NCBI RefSeq assembly: GCF_035621475.1
Contig: NZ_CP141799.1
Coordinates: 4,886,501 to 4,950,500 of the forward strand
DNA from: Pseudomonas paeninsulae
GTDB lineage: Bacteria; Pseudomonadota; Gammaproteobacteria; Pseudomonadales; Pseudomonadaceae
Reading direction: 5' to 3'
DNA: 64,000 nt
The notes under the pieces are model-generated. The model was given only the letters and a program-made list of their open reading frames with translations. It was not told where the DNA came from and did no database searches. Shown here piece after piece: positions 55,201 to 63,359 of this stretch. Every line of letters starts with the position of its first letter. The stretch's first letter is position 1. A program made the translations under genes and the position numbers.

Positions 55201-56540
55201 CCATTGCGCGCTTCCTTGATCACCAGCTGGTGAATCTGCGCCACGTCGGTGGTGGGCAGATGATTCTCTTCGCGAGAGCCGTCGGCAACCGGACCGACCA
55301 TGCCGGCCAGGGTCGCTTCGACATACAGCAGCGCACCGGCAACATCCATCAGCACTGCATCGCTCGGCGCCTGCCGGCCAAGGGCCAGGCCGTGAACCAC
55401 GTCGATCTGATCGAGGATGACTTTGCGTGGCTGACCGAAACCCAGCACGGCCAAGGTGTCGGCAATCTGCTTGAGCGGTGCCAGCAGGCTATCCAGCTCG
55501 GCCACCTGATTGCGGTCACTACGCACGAACAGGTCGAGGCTGTCCTTGACCCGCACCAGCTCCTCGCACAGCGCGCCGACTACCGAGCGCATGGCATCGC
55601 GATCCGGACCGGCCAGACGGGCACGCTCCTCATCGACGATATCGTTATCCGGTAACGCGTCGTCGAGACGGAACCGTTCCTTCAAGACCCTGATGCGCGG
55701 CGACTGCGCCGGTGCCTTGGCCACATAGAACAACAGATTCTTGGTCAACTCGTCGGAGGCAGGCTGGTTGATCCCGTCGGCGCCCTGTTCGAGCAGACGC
55801 TTGAGCTCTTTATCGACCTCGCGCAACAGGGTGCGTACCGACGGACTATTGATCACGCCGCCGCTGGCCAGGCCCTCGACCAGACCCGAGGCGATCTGCC
55901 ACAAGGGGCCGAGCGGCGCGTCTTTGCACAGCGTCTCAAGACGGCCGAAAACCCGCGCCATGTAACCCAGATTGGTTGGTAGATCCTGATTGCGAATGAC
56001 CCCGACCAGGGCCACCTGCAGCATTTGCCGCAGTTTGCGCAGCAGTATTGGCAGTTCCGCGGTGCGCAGTTCGTCCAGGGACTCGGCAGACAAGGCCGGC
56101 GCGCGCACGGACATATCCGGGGAAAACAAACTGGTTTCCGAGAGCAGCTTTTCGCCACGGGCGGCACGCAGGTCGTTGAGCAGTGGCAACACCACCATCG
56201 GCAAATCGCGGCGGGCAGTCTGGATACGGTCGAGGTAGACCGGCAGCTGGAGGATGGCCTGCATCAGCACTTCCAGGGCTTCGCCCTGGTTGGCCACGCG
56301 ACCTTCCATCAACGCCTGGGCCAGGTGCTCCATTTCTTCGGCGAGCAGCGCAGCGCCGTAGAACTCCACCATTTGCAGAGTGCCATGTACCTGGTGCACA
56401 TAGGTCAGGCAGAAGCGCATGCGCGTTGAATCCTGCGGATTCTCGACGTACGCCTCCAAGGCTTGGCGCGCCTGTTTCAGGGTTTCCGCGATTTCGCCTT
56501 TGACCCATTCCAGGGCGACATAGTCGTGCCGATCCCCCAT
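49227..56540 (-). CDS. chpA: Hybrid chemosensory kinase ChpA with eight phosphotransfer sites
   Basis: Central kinase of twitching motility and surface sensing, about 2437 aa (start MGDRHDYVALEW at 56540, GGAG upstream; ATG at 56555 possible). From N to C: phosphotransfer-type sites at His49 (HQVHG), Thr476 (TQVRG), His815 and His982 (HTLKGS), Thr1124 (TTLGRG), and His1318, His1536 and His1684 (HTLKGG). Then come a CheA dimer region, HATPase (Asn2004 in NAVDHGIE; DDGGGIKLD; GRGVGMDVV), CheW domain, and receiver with Asp2357 in LLDIEMPRMDG. P. aeruginosa ChpA has six His, one Ser and one Thr site (recalled). An acidic Glu/Ala linker lies near residue 1420. Confidence 0.96.
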   Translation of the reverse strand: MGDRHDYVALEWVKGEIAETLKQARQALEAYVENPQDSTRMRFCLTYVHQVHGTLQMVEFYGAALLAEEMEHLAQALMEGRVANQGEALEVLMQAILQLPVYLDRIQTARRDLPMVVLPLLNDLRAARGEKLLSETSLFSPDMSVRAPALSAESLDELRTAELPILLRKLRQMLQVALVGVIRNQDLPTNLGYMARVFGRLETLCKDAPLGPLWQIASGLVEGLASGGVINSPSVRTLLREVDKELKRLLEQGADGINQPASDELTKNLLFYVAKAPAQSPRIRVLKERFRLDDALPDNDIVDEERARLAGPDRDAMRSVVGALCEELVRVKDSLDLFVRSDRNQVAELDSLLAPLKQIADTLAVLGFGQPRKVILDQIDVVHGLALGRQAPSDAVLMDVAGALLYVEATLAGMVGPVADGSREENHLPTTDVAQIHQLVIKEARNGLEQAKDAIIEFIASQWNHEHLARVPALLTQVRGGLAMIPLARAADLLNACNRYIQEQLLARKAVPNWQSLDTLADAITSVEYYLERLAEDHGSQGDLILDVAEESLASLGYPLQEKPSILDALEPRQEDFAPLADPLHDLDVLVDEPAEAEALEPFAQPGAQVAPAPFEEPSGELAETDTAMVEAPQPLDDDGCSLAPLEADPLALDLQFESPAIEPLPALDLGEEPLAAFSSDAMQLDEIQQEEPSLDELDSPGHWDEAELVSLGVPEVELPSAPLTVAEPAPEADKPLSLADVMAAPLQAINPPAHDVPPSLLPPPADEESFDEELMEVFVEEAGEVLETVGEFLPQWCADPANKEALIEIRRAFHTLKGSGRMVRALVIGELGWSIENLLNRVLDRSIQPAADVLQVVADVVALMPALVDEFATKAQRQRDDVDLLAATAHALAKGQSLTKADAPAVPIAPPEGEVEAVATVAEQDDVLDGEPLYGEPLDPQLLEIFRNEAETHLDTLVGFLANCAQELPQPVTDDLQRALHTLKGSAYMAGILPVAEIAAPLEKMLKEFKSNLIPMDLAEAELFSAAEKLFRLGLAQLETQPLALLPGAPEFLERAHKLHQDRLEAAQSSRQSGQGETRDPQLIGIFLAEGMDILLDAEALLRRWREHPSDRQELSALLDELTTLGRGAEMAELPQIDELCEALLDLYGAVEEGSLAVSERFFSEAEQAHEALINMMDQVAAGLQVSAEPARVEALRVLLGEALDPRALALLSTEGQAGQEPVELDAATAAIEQTPWARENDGETVTAVELQVDEDAGCMPEHAAALPGHEVLDAEMVEIFLEEAVDILESAGQALQRWSAEPDNKAALSSLQRDLHTLKGGARMAEIRPIGDLAHELESLYEGLVDRRFSHSPALVALLQQSHDCLAMLLEQLQNQAELQLPHELIEAIRRFRQGGGAQNLSAAATAAEDDLEAEAEAEAEAEREVEVEVDDEDELASSLHSEDEIELSLETDLEADAGQDLAEVEPEALAVPAVTDADKPAAAELEDQPDQELVDIFLEEGFDIIDSSGAALLRWMDDVDNSLELEALQRDLHTLKGGARMAEVREIGDLAHELEFLYEGLGDGRLRPSQELFDLLQTCHDRLAEMLDAVRGKRAVPDGDALIETIKHFRANPEQQLSIPSAVQLKAVAENQGQDDDESDILDIFLEEADDLLESMEAAMGRWDQSRDDGAAIDDMLRVLHTLKGGARLAGQNRLGNLTHDLESHLSEALLQGAPWPESLFLDVQSGFEGLQKELDQLRQRLQASFAEDDNAAAGVGATAAKVPGLLAPIVAASELPARELVAKVLPFVRRAQEAAQEAAARRAPQELVKVPAELLEGLVNLAGETSIFRGRVEQQVSDFGFTLSEMEATIDRVRDQLRRLDIETQAQILSRYQAEAERAGYEDFDPLEMDRHSQLQQLSRALFESASDLLDLKETLAMRNRDAETLLLQQARVNTELQEGLMRTRMVPFDRLVPRLRRIVRQVAGELGKQVEFVLGNADGEMDRTVLERIVAPLEHMLRNAVDHGIESAAVRRAAGKPEQGTIRLNLGREGGDIVLTLSDDGGGIKLDAVRRKAIERGLMDQGSDLTDHEILQFILEAGFSTAEAVTQISGRGVGMDVVHSEVKQLGGSMSIDSTPGEGTRFAIRLPFTVSVNRALMVLSGEDLYAIPLNTIEGIVRISPYELEALYDQSGSAAVETPRFEYAGQAYELRYLGDLLSNGQQPKLVGQSLPLPVILVRSSEHAVAVQVDSLAGSREIVVKSLGPQFAGVHGISGATILGDGRVVVILDLLATIRVLHAHLLNQLHPRMLGHTATAAEIEADRPTLVMVVDDSVTVRKVTSRLLERNGMNVLTAKDGVDAISQLQEHKPDIMLLDIEMPRMDGFEVATLVRHDEHLKDLPIIMITSRTGAKHRERALAIGVNEYLGKPYQESLLLESIAKLVDRRPVERHPDSRA
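52243..52298. repeat. Simple-sequence repeats in chpA
   Basis: TCAACC x3 (52243-52260) and GGCTTC x5 (52269-52298) encode an acidic Glu-Val and Glu-Ala repeat on the minus strand. Each unit is 6 bp, so copy-number change would keep the frame and alter only linker length. Confidence 0.9.
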
Positions 56541-56570
56541 AGCCGCTCCACTCATAAACTTGGCTCTGCC

Positions 56571-57428
56571 CTATCCCTTGCGGGTAAACGCCAGCACTTG
56601 CTCGTCGGCCACCGGAAGCAAGTCCGGATGCTGCCAACCGACTACTTCACCCACTCCCACCACCAGCAGACCACCCGGTGCCAGGCGCTCGGCCAGGCAG
56701 TTGAGGATCTCTCGGCGACGCCAGCGGCGAAAATAGATCAGCAAGTTCTGACAAAAAATGACGTCCATACCGGACATTGGCGCCTTGGCCAACTCCAGCA
56801 CATTGAGCCTGGCGCAACACACTCGCGCCGCCAGATCCGCTACTACTTTGAAGCGTCCATCGGCTTGGGCCACAAAATAGCGTTGACCCAACTCCGTATC
56901 GATTTGTTCCAACTTGCGCGGGACATACTGACCATCACGCGCCTTGCTCAGGGCGTTCAGGCTGATATCGGTACCCGTTACGCCAAAGTGCTCGGGCTGC
57001 TCGCTGTCACGCAGCACTTCAGCCGCCGTGATGGCCAACGAATAAGGTTCCTCGCCACTTGAGCAACCCACGCTCCACAACTCCCACGGACTGGTCAATC
57101 CTTGTTGTAGCCGCTCACGCAGGTAACGCTCGAGCACATCGAACGATGGCCGGTGGCGAAAGAAACGAGTCTCCTGCACGGTCAGGCGATCAAGCAGGGT
57201 CGACCACTCGACTGCCCCGCGCGGACCATCAGTGACCTGACGGAAATAGGTGGCGTAATCCGCCACACCCAATTCACGCATCCGCGCACTCAGATTGGTC
57301 TGCAGGAACGCCTGCCGCTGCTCGCTGATCACCACACCGGTGCGTTCCTCGAGCAGCGCTTGCCACGCGCGAAACTCGGCGGCGGCCATGTCCACCACTG
57401 GTTGCAAAGCCCAGGCGCCTGACTGCAT
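56571..57428 (-). CDS. pilK: Chemotaxis methyltransferase PilK
   Basis: CheR-type SAM methyltransferase for PilJ, 285 aa from the ATG at 57428 (MQSGAWALQPVVDM), chosen because GAGAGG sits 6 bp upstream; in-frame ATGs at 57446, 57452 and 57485 exist. The CheR N-domain has FLQTNLSARMRELGVADYATY, and the catalytic part has LWSVGCSSGEEPYSLAI (SAM site) and MDVIFCQNLLIYF. It precedes chpA by 30 bp and acts with ChpB in adaptation. Confidence 0.92.
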   Translation of the reverse strand: MQSGAWALQPVVDMAAAEFRAWQALLEERTGVVISEQRQAFLQTNLSARMRELGVADYATYFRQVTDGPRGAVEWSTLLDRLTVQETRFFRHRPSFDVLERYLRERLQQGLTSPWELWSVGCSSGEEPYSLAITAAEVLRDSEQPEHFGVTGTDISLNALSKARDGQYVPRKLEQIDTELGQRYFVAQADGRFKVVADLAARVCCARLNVLELAKAPMSGMDVIFCQNLLIYFRRWRRREILNCLAERLAPGGLLVVGVGEVVGWQHPDLLPVADEQVLAFTRKG

Positions 57429-57496
57429 GTCGTGCCTCTCGCTCATGGCCATAGACGCTGGGCAACAACCGGAAAAGGTCGCCACGCCACGCTTGC

Positions 57497-59545
57497 TTAT
57501 GCCTGCTCGCCGCTTTCTGGCAGGGTAAAGCCGGAAACCGACTTACGCATCTCACTGGCCATCTTGGCCAGGTTACCAATGCTCTTGGCCGTAGCCGTGG
57601 TACCGGACGAGGTCTGCGAGGTGATCTCCTGAATCACGTTCATGGTGTTGGAAATATGACCGGCCGAAGAAGCCTGTTGGCGCGCCGCGTTGGAGATGTT
57701 CTGAATCAGGGCTGCGAGGGTCTTGGATACCTTCTCGATCTCCTCCAGCGCGACCCCGGCGTCCTGCGCCAAGTGTGCACCGCGCACCACCTCGGAGGTG
57801 GTCTGCTCCATCGAGATAACCGCCTCGTTGGTATCGGTCTGAATCGTCTTGACCAGGGCCTCGATCTGCTTGGTCGCCGCCGAGGAACGTTCCGCCAGGC
57901 GCTGGACTTCGTCCGCTACCACGGCGAAGCCGCGGCCCGCGTCACCGGCCATGGAGGCCTGGATCGCGGCGTTGAGAGCGAGGATGTTGGTCTGGTCGGC
58001 AATGTCGTTAATCAGGCTGACGATGTCACCGATCTCCTGGGACGACTCACCGAGGCGCTTGATCCGCTTCGAGGTGTCCTGGATCTGCTCACGAATGTTA
58101 TCCATGCCGGTGATGGTGTTGTGCACCACCTCGTTACCCTTGTTGGCAATGGCTACCGAACGCTCCGCTACCGCGGAGGACTCCGAGGCGTTCGCCGATA
58201 CCTGGTCAATCGACACGGCCATTTCGTTGATCGCAGCCGATGCCCCGGCGATTTCCTGAGCCTGGTGCTCCGAGGCTTCGGCCAGGTGCATCGCCGTGGC
58301 CTGGGTTTCCTGGGCGGCGCCAGCTACCTGAACAGCAGTCAGGTTGATGGTCACCACCAAGTCGCGCAGCTGGTCGATGGAGTAGTTGATGGAGTCGGCG
58401 ATAGCACCGGTGAAATCTTCGGTTACGGTCGCGGCAACGGTCAAGTCGCCATCGGCGAGGTCGGCGATTTCGTCGAGCAGTCGCAGAATCGCAGCCTGGT
58501 TACGCTCGTTCTTCTCGGCAGTTTCAGCGAGGCGGCGGTTGGTTACCCGCACCATCACGATGCCGATCAGGATGATCGAGCCCAACGCCAAAATGCCCAG
58601 CACGTATCCAGCCAGGGTGTTGATGGCACGGCCGTCAGCCATGTCTTCGAAGCCGACAGCCAGCTCGGAGGCTTTATCCAAGAGGGTCTGCGATACGGTG
58701 AAAATGCCGTTGGCCGACTCCCGCACCTGGAACAGTTCCGGCGAGGTTTCGAGAATTTCATCTACCGAACCGGAAACAAACTCGAACAGCTCGGAAATTT
58801 CCGCCAGTCGATCGAGCGCTTCCGCGTCGTTGACCTTGGCAATTTCCATTGCCGCATTGCCTTCCAGCATGGCGCTCAATACCCGCCCGAACAGGCTGGC
58901 ATCGCGACCGAACATATCGGCCGCTTGCACCGAGTTCTGGTCACCGGCCAGTACCTTGTTCACCGAGCCGAGAATACGTTCGGCCAACAGCGACTGGCGT
59001 TGGGCCACCGAAACCTGGGCGGCCGATGCTCCGCTTTCCAGGAGGATGTCGACCACTTCTTCGTACTCGACCTGCAGCTGCGGGATGGTTTCCGCCAGGG
59101 TCTCGGCCACCTGGTGCAGGGACAGAACGGTCTGCTCGCTGGCCAGAATGGCGTCGGTGTTCTGCCGCAGGCTATCCCAGTCCTGCTGCACGGCAGTCAT
59201 CTGCGCCTGCACGGGCTCCGGCGCAGAGGGCACACCGCTCGCCTGGTTGCCGTCGGTCAGATAACCCCAACGGGTCTCGAAGTCGTTGCGCGCCTCGCGC
59301 AACAGACCGAAGGCTTCGGCCGTACCGGCAGCCGCTTCGGTGGAGTTCTTGGCAATACGCTGGGACAGAACCCGCAGCTCACCAGCGTGGCTGATGTATT
59401 CCGTATCGTAATTGGATTGCGTGTTGATGTAGGCGAAGTTGGCAAACAACAGCACGATGGAGACGATCAGGACGATAAACAGCCCAGCGATCAGCGTGCT
59501 GCTGCGCGTACTCGTGAATAAGTTGCCTGTATTTAGTTTTTTCAT
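57497..59545 (-). CDS. pilJ: Twitching motility chemoreceptor PilJ
   Basis: Methyl-accepting receptor of the Chp system, 682 aa from the ATG at 59545 ([15 protein letters not shown]), the length I recall for PilJ. TM1 is about 17-39, a helical periplasmic region with the PilJ domain follows, and TM2 is about 308-330. After HAMP comes the long cytoplasmic helical hairpin with its tip at [20 protein letters not shown] and [20 protein letters not shown]. It binds the major pilin and signals to ChpA through PilI and ChpC. An upstream frame to 59596 is not conserved. Confidence 0.96.
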   Translation of the reverse strand: MKKLNTGNLFTSTRSSTLIAGLFIVLIVSIVLLFANFAYINTQSNYDTEYISHAGELRVLSQRIAKNSTEAAAGTAEAFGLLREARNDFETRWGYLTDGNQASGVPSAPEPVQAQMTAVQQDWDSLRQNTDAILASEQTVLSLHQVAETLAETIPQLQVEYEEVVDILLESGASAAQVSVAQRQSLLAERILGSVNKVLAGDQNSVQAADMFGRDASLFGRVLSAMLEGNAAMEIAKVNDAEALDRLAEISELFEFVSGSVDEILETSPELFQVRESANGIFTVSQTLLDKASELAVGFEDMADGRAINTLAGYVLGILALGSIILIGIVMVRVTNRRLAETAEKNERNQAAILRLLDEIADLADGDLTVAATVTEDFTGAIADSINYSIDQLRDLVVTINLTAVQVAGAAQETQATAMHLAEASEHQAQEIAGASAAINEMAVSIDQVSANASESSAVAERSVAIANKGNEVVHNTITGMDNIREQIQDTSKRIKRLGESSQEIGDIVSLINDIADQTNILALNAAIQASMAGDAGRGFAVVADEVQRLAERSSAATKQIEALVKTIQTDTNEAVISMEQTTSEVVRGAHLAQDAGVALEEIEKVSKTLAALIQNISNAARQQASSAGHISNTMNVIQEITSQTSSGTTATAKSIGNLAKMASEMRKSVSGFTLPESGEQA

Positions 59546-59629
59546 TTTCTGGCCCCCGCCCGGACCGACCGCGCTACGGTTCCCACACAACCCCAACAGG
59601 CCGACAAAGCCGACCCAACCGAAAAACTG

Positions 59630-60166
59630 TTAAAACGCAACATCGAGAAACCCCTGGTGCTGGGCCAGCGCATGAGGACTGAACACCAACCAGGGCTGCT
59701 CGCGCTGGAAGACGCCATGAATAAACGGCGCGATGGATGCCTCGAGCGGCGGTAGCTGCTCGGAGAAGGCGTCCACCGGAAAATGCTGCATGCCGAACAC
59801 TTCATCGACCGTCAGCCCGGCGAATACGTCCTGGTGATCGACCACCAGCACCCGCCGTTTCTTGCGCAGCGGCGATAACTCGTTACCGAAGAAGCCGCAC
59901 AAGTCCATCACTGGCAACAGACGTCCGCGCACGTTGGCCACGCCCTTGACCCAGCTTTTAACCCCGGGCAACAAGGTATGACGCGGCTCGTGCAGCACCT
60001 CCCCTATCTCGCCCATGGGCGCGACGAAAAATCGCTCGCCCATGCGAAAACCGATGCCGCTCCAGGTTTGCACGGCGGCCTGCTGCAACGGCAGGCCAGC
60101 CGCCAGCAGCCGGCAACGCTGGTCGATTCCGAGGAGGGTTTGAAAAGGTGTCTGCGTATCCGTCAT
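59630..60166 (-). CDS. pilI: CheW-like adaptor PilI
   Basis: Adaptor linking PilJ to ChpA, 178 aa, the usual length. CheW elements are RFFVAPMGEIGEVLHEP, GVKSWVKGVANVRGRLLPVMDL and RVLVVDHQDVFAGLTVDEVFGM. It starts 41 bp after pilH and ends 84 bp before pilJ. Unlike many chemotaxis operons there are two CheW proteins here (PilI and ChpC). Confidence 0.95.
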   Translation of the reverse strand: MTDTQTPFQTLLGIDQRCRLLAAGLPLQQAAVQTWSGIGFRMGERFFVAPMGEIGEVLHEPRHTLLPGVKSWVKGVANVRGRLLPVMDLCGFFGNELSPLRKKRRVLVVDHQDVFAGLTVDEVFGMQHFPVDAFSEQLPPLEASIAPFIHGVFQREQPWLVFSPHALAQHQGFLDVAF

Positions 60167-60207
60167 GCCAGCCGTGACCTTCTTTTTATTGGGTTACTGG
60201 CGCAGCA

Positions 60208-60573
60208 TCAACCGGCCAATACCGCATTCAAGGTTTTCAGCAGCGTTGCTTCGTCAACCGGCTTGGTCAGGTAGTCTTTGGCGCCTTGGCGCTTGCCCCA
60301 GACCTTGTCGGTCTCCTGATCCTTGGTGGTAACGATGATCACCGGGATGTGGCTGGTATCGGCGTCCTTGGTCAGCTGGCGGGTCGCCTGAAAACCATTG
60401 AGGCCCGGCATGACGATATCCATCAACACGACGTCGGGTTTTTCCTGACGCGCCAGGGCAACGCCGTCCGCGCCATTTTCCGCTTTGAGTACCTGATGGC
60501 CATTTTTTTCCAACATGGCGGTCAACTTGTACATTTCGGTCGGAGAGTCATCAACAATCAGAATTCGAGCCAT
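60208..60573 (-). CDS. pilH: Response regulator PilH
   Basis: Single-domain CheY-like receiver, 121 aa from the ATG at 60573 (MARILIVDDSPTEMYKL). Asp8, Asp9 and phospho-acceptor Asp52 in VVLMDIVMPGLNG are present, with Thr86/Lys-type switch residues in IIVTTKDQETDK. In P. aeruginosa PilH affects pilus retraction and may act as a phosphate sink. It lies between pilG and pilI. Confidence 0.96.
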   Translation of the reverse strand: MARILIVDDSPTEMYKLTAMLEKNGHQVLKAENGADGVALARQEKPDVVLMDIVMPGLNGFQATRQLTKDADTSHIPVIIVTTKDQETDKVWGKRQGAKDYLTKPVDEATLLKTLNAVLAG

Positions 60574-60620
60574 GGTGTTTCCCAATACATGAAAAGGCGT
60601 CTACCGCTATCCAGCAGACG

Positions 60621-61028
60621 TCAGGATGCCTGTTCCACCGGGGTGAAATTAGGGACATGGGCCTTGATCGCGCCGAGCAACTCTTCCTTGCTGAAAGGTT
60701 TGGTCAGATATTGATCGGAGCCAACGATGCGCCCCTTGGCCTTGTCGAACAAGCCGTCCTTGGAAGACAGCATGATCACCGGGGTGGACTTGAAAGCACT
60801 GTTGTTCTTGATCAGGGCACAGGTCTGATAGCCATCGAGCCGCGGCATCATGATGTCGACAAAAATAATATTCGGATGGGTGTCGGCGATCTTTGCCAAA
60901 GCATCGAAGCCGTCAACTGCGGTAATTACCTCGCAACCCACCTTCTTTAGCAGGGTTTCCGCGGTACGACGAATCGTCTTCGAATCGTCGATCACCATCA
61001 CCCTCAAACCCTCGGAATGCTGTTCCAT
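60621..61028 (-). CDS. pilG: Response regulator PilG
   Basis: CheY-like receiver, 135 aa, first gene of the chp operon. The acidic pocket DD (14-15) and Asp58 in IIFVDIMMPRLDG are intact, with LSSKDGLFDKAKGRIVGSDQYLTKPF after it. PilG promotes pilus extension and cAMP signalling in P. aeruginosa. The 241 bp separating it from the divergent gshB gene should contain the operon promoter; I see no clear consensus. Confidence 0.96.
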   Translation of the reverse strand: MEQHSEGLRVMVIDDSKTIRRTAETLLKKVGCEVITAVDGFDALAKIADTHPNIIFVDIMMPRLDGYQTCALIKNNSAFKSTPVIMLSSKDGLFDKAKGRIVGSDQYLTKPFSKEELLGAIKAHVPNFTPVEQAS

Positions 61029-61269
61029 GTTTACCCTGCCATCGCCTCGGTGAGTCGTTATTTTGCGTTCTATCAGTGCGCCTGAGGCCTTACCACCGAC
61101 GGGTCAAAACCCAATCGTCGGGCCTTTTTAGCACACTCTCCCCATGCAAGCTATAAGCCGCGGAAGGGCAAGGTTTTTTCCTTGACCACCCGCCTTACCG
61201 GCGCCACCCTGACGCCACACACCAGCCCTGACACCTTCTATCCTGCTGCCTTTCACGGAGAATCCCCCC

Positions 61270-62241
61270 ATGAGCGTTCGCCTCGGCATTGTCATGGACC
61301 CCATCGCCCAGATCGCCTTTAAAAAAGACAGCTCGCTGGCCATGTTGCTGGCCGCTCAGGCGCGCGGCTGGTCGCTCTTCTATATGGAGCAGAAAGACCT
61401 TTACCAGGCCAAAGGCGAAGCACGTGCCCGCCTGTGCCCACTCAACGTATTCAACGACCCCCAGCGTTGGTTCGAACTGGGCGCCGAGCGCGACGTCGCG
61501 CTGACCGAGCTGGATGTGATCCTGATGCGCAAGGATCCGCCCTTCGATAACGAATTCGTCTACTCCACCTACCTACTGGAACAGGCCGAACAAGCCGGCG
61601 TACTGGTGGTCAACCGCCCACAGAGTCTGCGCGACTGCAACGAGAAGCTGTTTGCCACCCAGTTCCCTCAATTCACTCCTGAGACGCTGGTCAGTCGCCG
61701 ATCCGACATTCTGCGCGAGTTTGCCAAAGAGCAACGTGACATCATTCTCAAACCCCTGGATGGTATGGGCGGATCTTCGATATTTCGTCACTCTGAGGGC
61801 GATCCCAACCTCTCGGTGATTCTCGAGACCCTTACTGCCCATGGCACACAACAGATCATGGCGCAACGCTACCTGCCAGCGATCCTCGACGGTGACAAAC
61901 GCATCCTGATGATCGATGGCGAGCCAGTACCTTATTGCCTGGCACGCATCCCGGCACACGGCGAAACCCGCGGCAACCTTGCCGCTGGCGGGCGCGGCGA
62001 AGCACGCCCACTGAGCGAACGCGACCGTGAAATCGCCGCTGGCGTCGGCCCAACCCTGCGCGAGAAAGGCCTGCTGTTCGTCGGCCTGGACGTGATCGGC
62101 GACTATCTGACCGAAATCAACGTGACCAGCCCGACCTGCATCCGCGAGATAGATGCCGCCTACGACACCCGCATCGGTGAGCGCCTGATGGATGCCATCG
62201 CGGGCCAACTGCAAGCCACAGGCGTCAAGGCGAAAGTTTGA
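61270..62241 (+). CDS. gshB: Glutathione synthetase
   Basis: ATP-grasp enzyme joining glycine to gamma-glutamylcysteine, the last step of glutathione synthesis, 323 aa. The start MSVRLGIVMDPIAQIAFKKD is typical, with a GGAG upstream of the ATG. The ATP-grasp loop is ILKPLDGMGGSSIFR, and the metal/substrate end is LTEINVTSPTCIREID. It diverges from pilG as in P. aeruginosa (recalled). Confidence 0.96.
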   Translation: MSVRLGIVMDPIAQIAFKKDSSLAMLLAAQARGWSLFYMEQKDLYQAKGEARARLCPLNVFNDPQRWFELGAERDVALTELDVILMRKDPPFDNEFVYSTYLLEQAEQAGVLVVNRPQSLRDCNEKLFATQFPQFTPETLVSRRSDILREFAKEQRDIILKPLDGMGGSSIFRHSEGDPNLSVILETLTAHGTQQIMAQRYLPAILDGDKRILMIDGEPVPYCLARIPAHGETRGNLAAGGRGEARPLSERDREIAAGVGPTLREKGLLFVGLDVIGDYLTEINVTSPTCIREIDAAYDTRIGERLMDAIAGQLQATGVKAKV

Positions 62242-62328
62242 AGCAAGTAGCAGCTTCGAGCGTGTCGCTTGCAGCTAGCGGCGTGAAGCCGTCAGACTGC
62301 GCGACAACCTGAACAGACCCGAAGCAGC

Positions 62329-63225
62329 ATGAACCCAGCCACCAACCTACCCGATCTACCCGCCGCTGGCGTCCGCCCAGCGGATCGGCTGGGTTTTACC
62401 CTGTTCCTCGCCGCGACCCTGCATGCCGCGCTGATTCTCGGCCTGGGCTTCAGCCTGGCCGAGCCCAGCCAGATCAGCAAAACCCTGGAAATCACCCTGT
62501 CGACCTTTAAGAGCGAGGAAAAGCCGAAAGAAGCCGACTTTCTCGCCCAGGACAACCAGCAGGGCAGCGGTACCCTGGAACACAAGGCCGCGCCGAAAAC
62601 CACCGAGCAGGCACTGTTCCAGGACACCCAGGTCAAGCGTGTGACGCCGCCCGCGGCCCCGGCACAGCCGGCGGTGCGCCAGGAAGCGCCGAAAGCCGCA
62701 GTAGCGACTCGCGCCCCGCAACAGCAAAAGACCCCGGTCAAGCGCGAAGCAGTCAAGCCCACAGTGCAAGCCCCCCCGGCACCGGTATTCGACAGCGCGC
62801 AACTCTCTGCGGAAATTGCCAGCCTGGAAGCCGAACTGGCCAACGACATCCAGCAGTACGCCAAACGGCCGAAGATCCACCGCCTCAGTGCGGCCTCGAC
62901 CATGCGCGACAAGGGCGCCTGGTACAAGGACGAATGGCGCAAGAAAGTCGAACGGGTCGGTAACCTCAACTACCCCGACGATGCACGCCGCCAGCAGATT
63001 TATGGCAGCCTGCGGGTGCTGGTCTCGATCAACCGTGATGGCACCCTCTACGAAGTCCAGGTATTGCAGTCCTCCGGCCAGCAACTGCTTGACCAGGCCG
63101 CCCTGCGCATCGTACGCCTGGCCGCACCCTACGCCCCATTCACCGGTGACCTGGCCGATATCGACCGCCTGGAAATCATCCGCACCTGGCGCTTCGAACG
63201 CGGCGACCGCCTGTCCAGCAACTGA
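62329..63225 (+). CDS. tonB3: TonB-family energy transducer
   Basis: Inner-membrane-anchored energy transducer of 298 aa. An N-terminal helix (about 22-45) contains the FTLFLAATLHAALILGLGFSL anchor with the conserved His. A long Pro/Ala/Lys-rich spacer follows, then a C-terminal TonB domain (about 205-290; NLNYPDDARRQQIYGSLRVL and AALRIVRLAAPYAPF). No exbB/exbD genes adjoin it. Its position between gshB and yqgE/algH matches tonB3, implicated in twitching motility in P. aeruginosa (recalled), so a link to the adjacent chp operon is plausible. Confidence 0.85.
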   Translation: MNPATNLPDLPAAGVRPADRLGFTLFLAATLHAALILGLGFSLAEPSQISKTLEITLSTFKSEEKPKEADFLAQDNQQGSGTLEHKAAPKTTEQALFQDTQVKRVTPPAAPAQPAVRQEAPKAAVATRAPQQQKTPVKREAVKPTVQAPPAPVFDSAQLSAEIASLEAELANDIQQYAKRPKIHRLSAASTMRDKGAWYKDEWRKKVERVGNLNYPDDARRQQIYGSLRVLVSINRDGTLYEVQVLQSSGQQLLDQAALRIVRLAAPYAPFTGDLADIDRLEIIRTWRFERGDRLSSN

Positions 63226-63359
63226 CGCTCAGAGGTTGTGGAAATATCGAGCACCGTCGCGAGAGTTTTTTCACAAACTCTCAAGCTCAAGCGGATTTTT
63301 TCTTGCCGCTTGCAGCGTGACGCTTGAAGCTCTTGGCTCCAGGCCTGAAACTAATGCCC

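Noticed and set aside
53595..55655. 686-codon open frame on the plus strand within chpA
   Set aside because: Antisense shadow of chpA; the repeated patterns mirror the chpA phosphotransfer domains.
57656..59521. 621-codon open frame opposite pilJ
   Set aside because: Antisense to a well-supported gene, rich in Gly, His and Arg, no start context or known motif.
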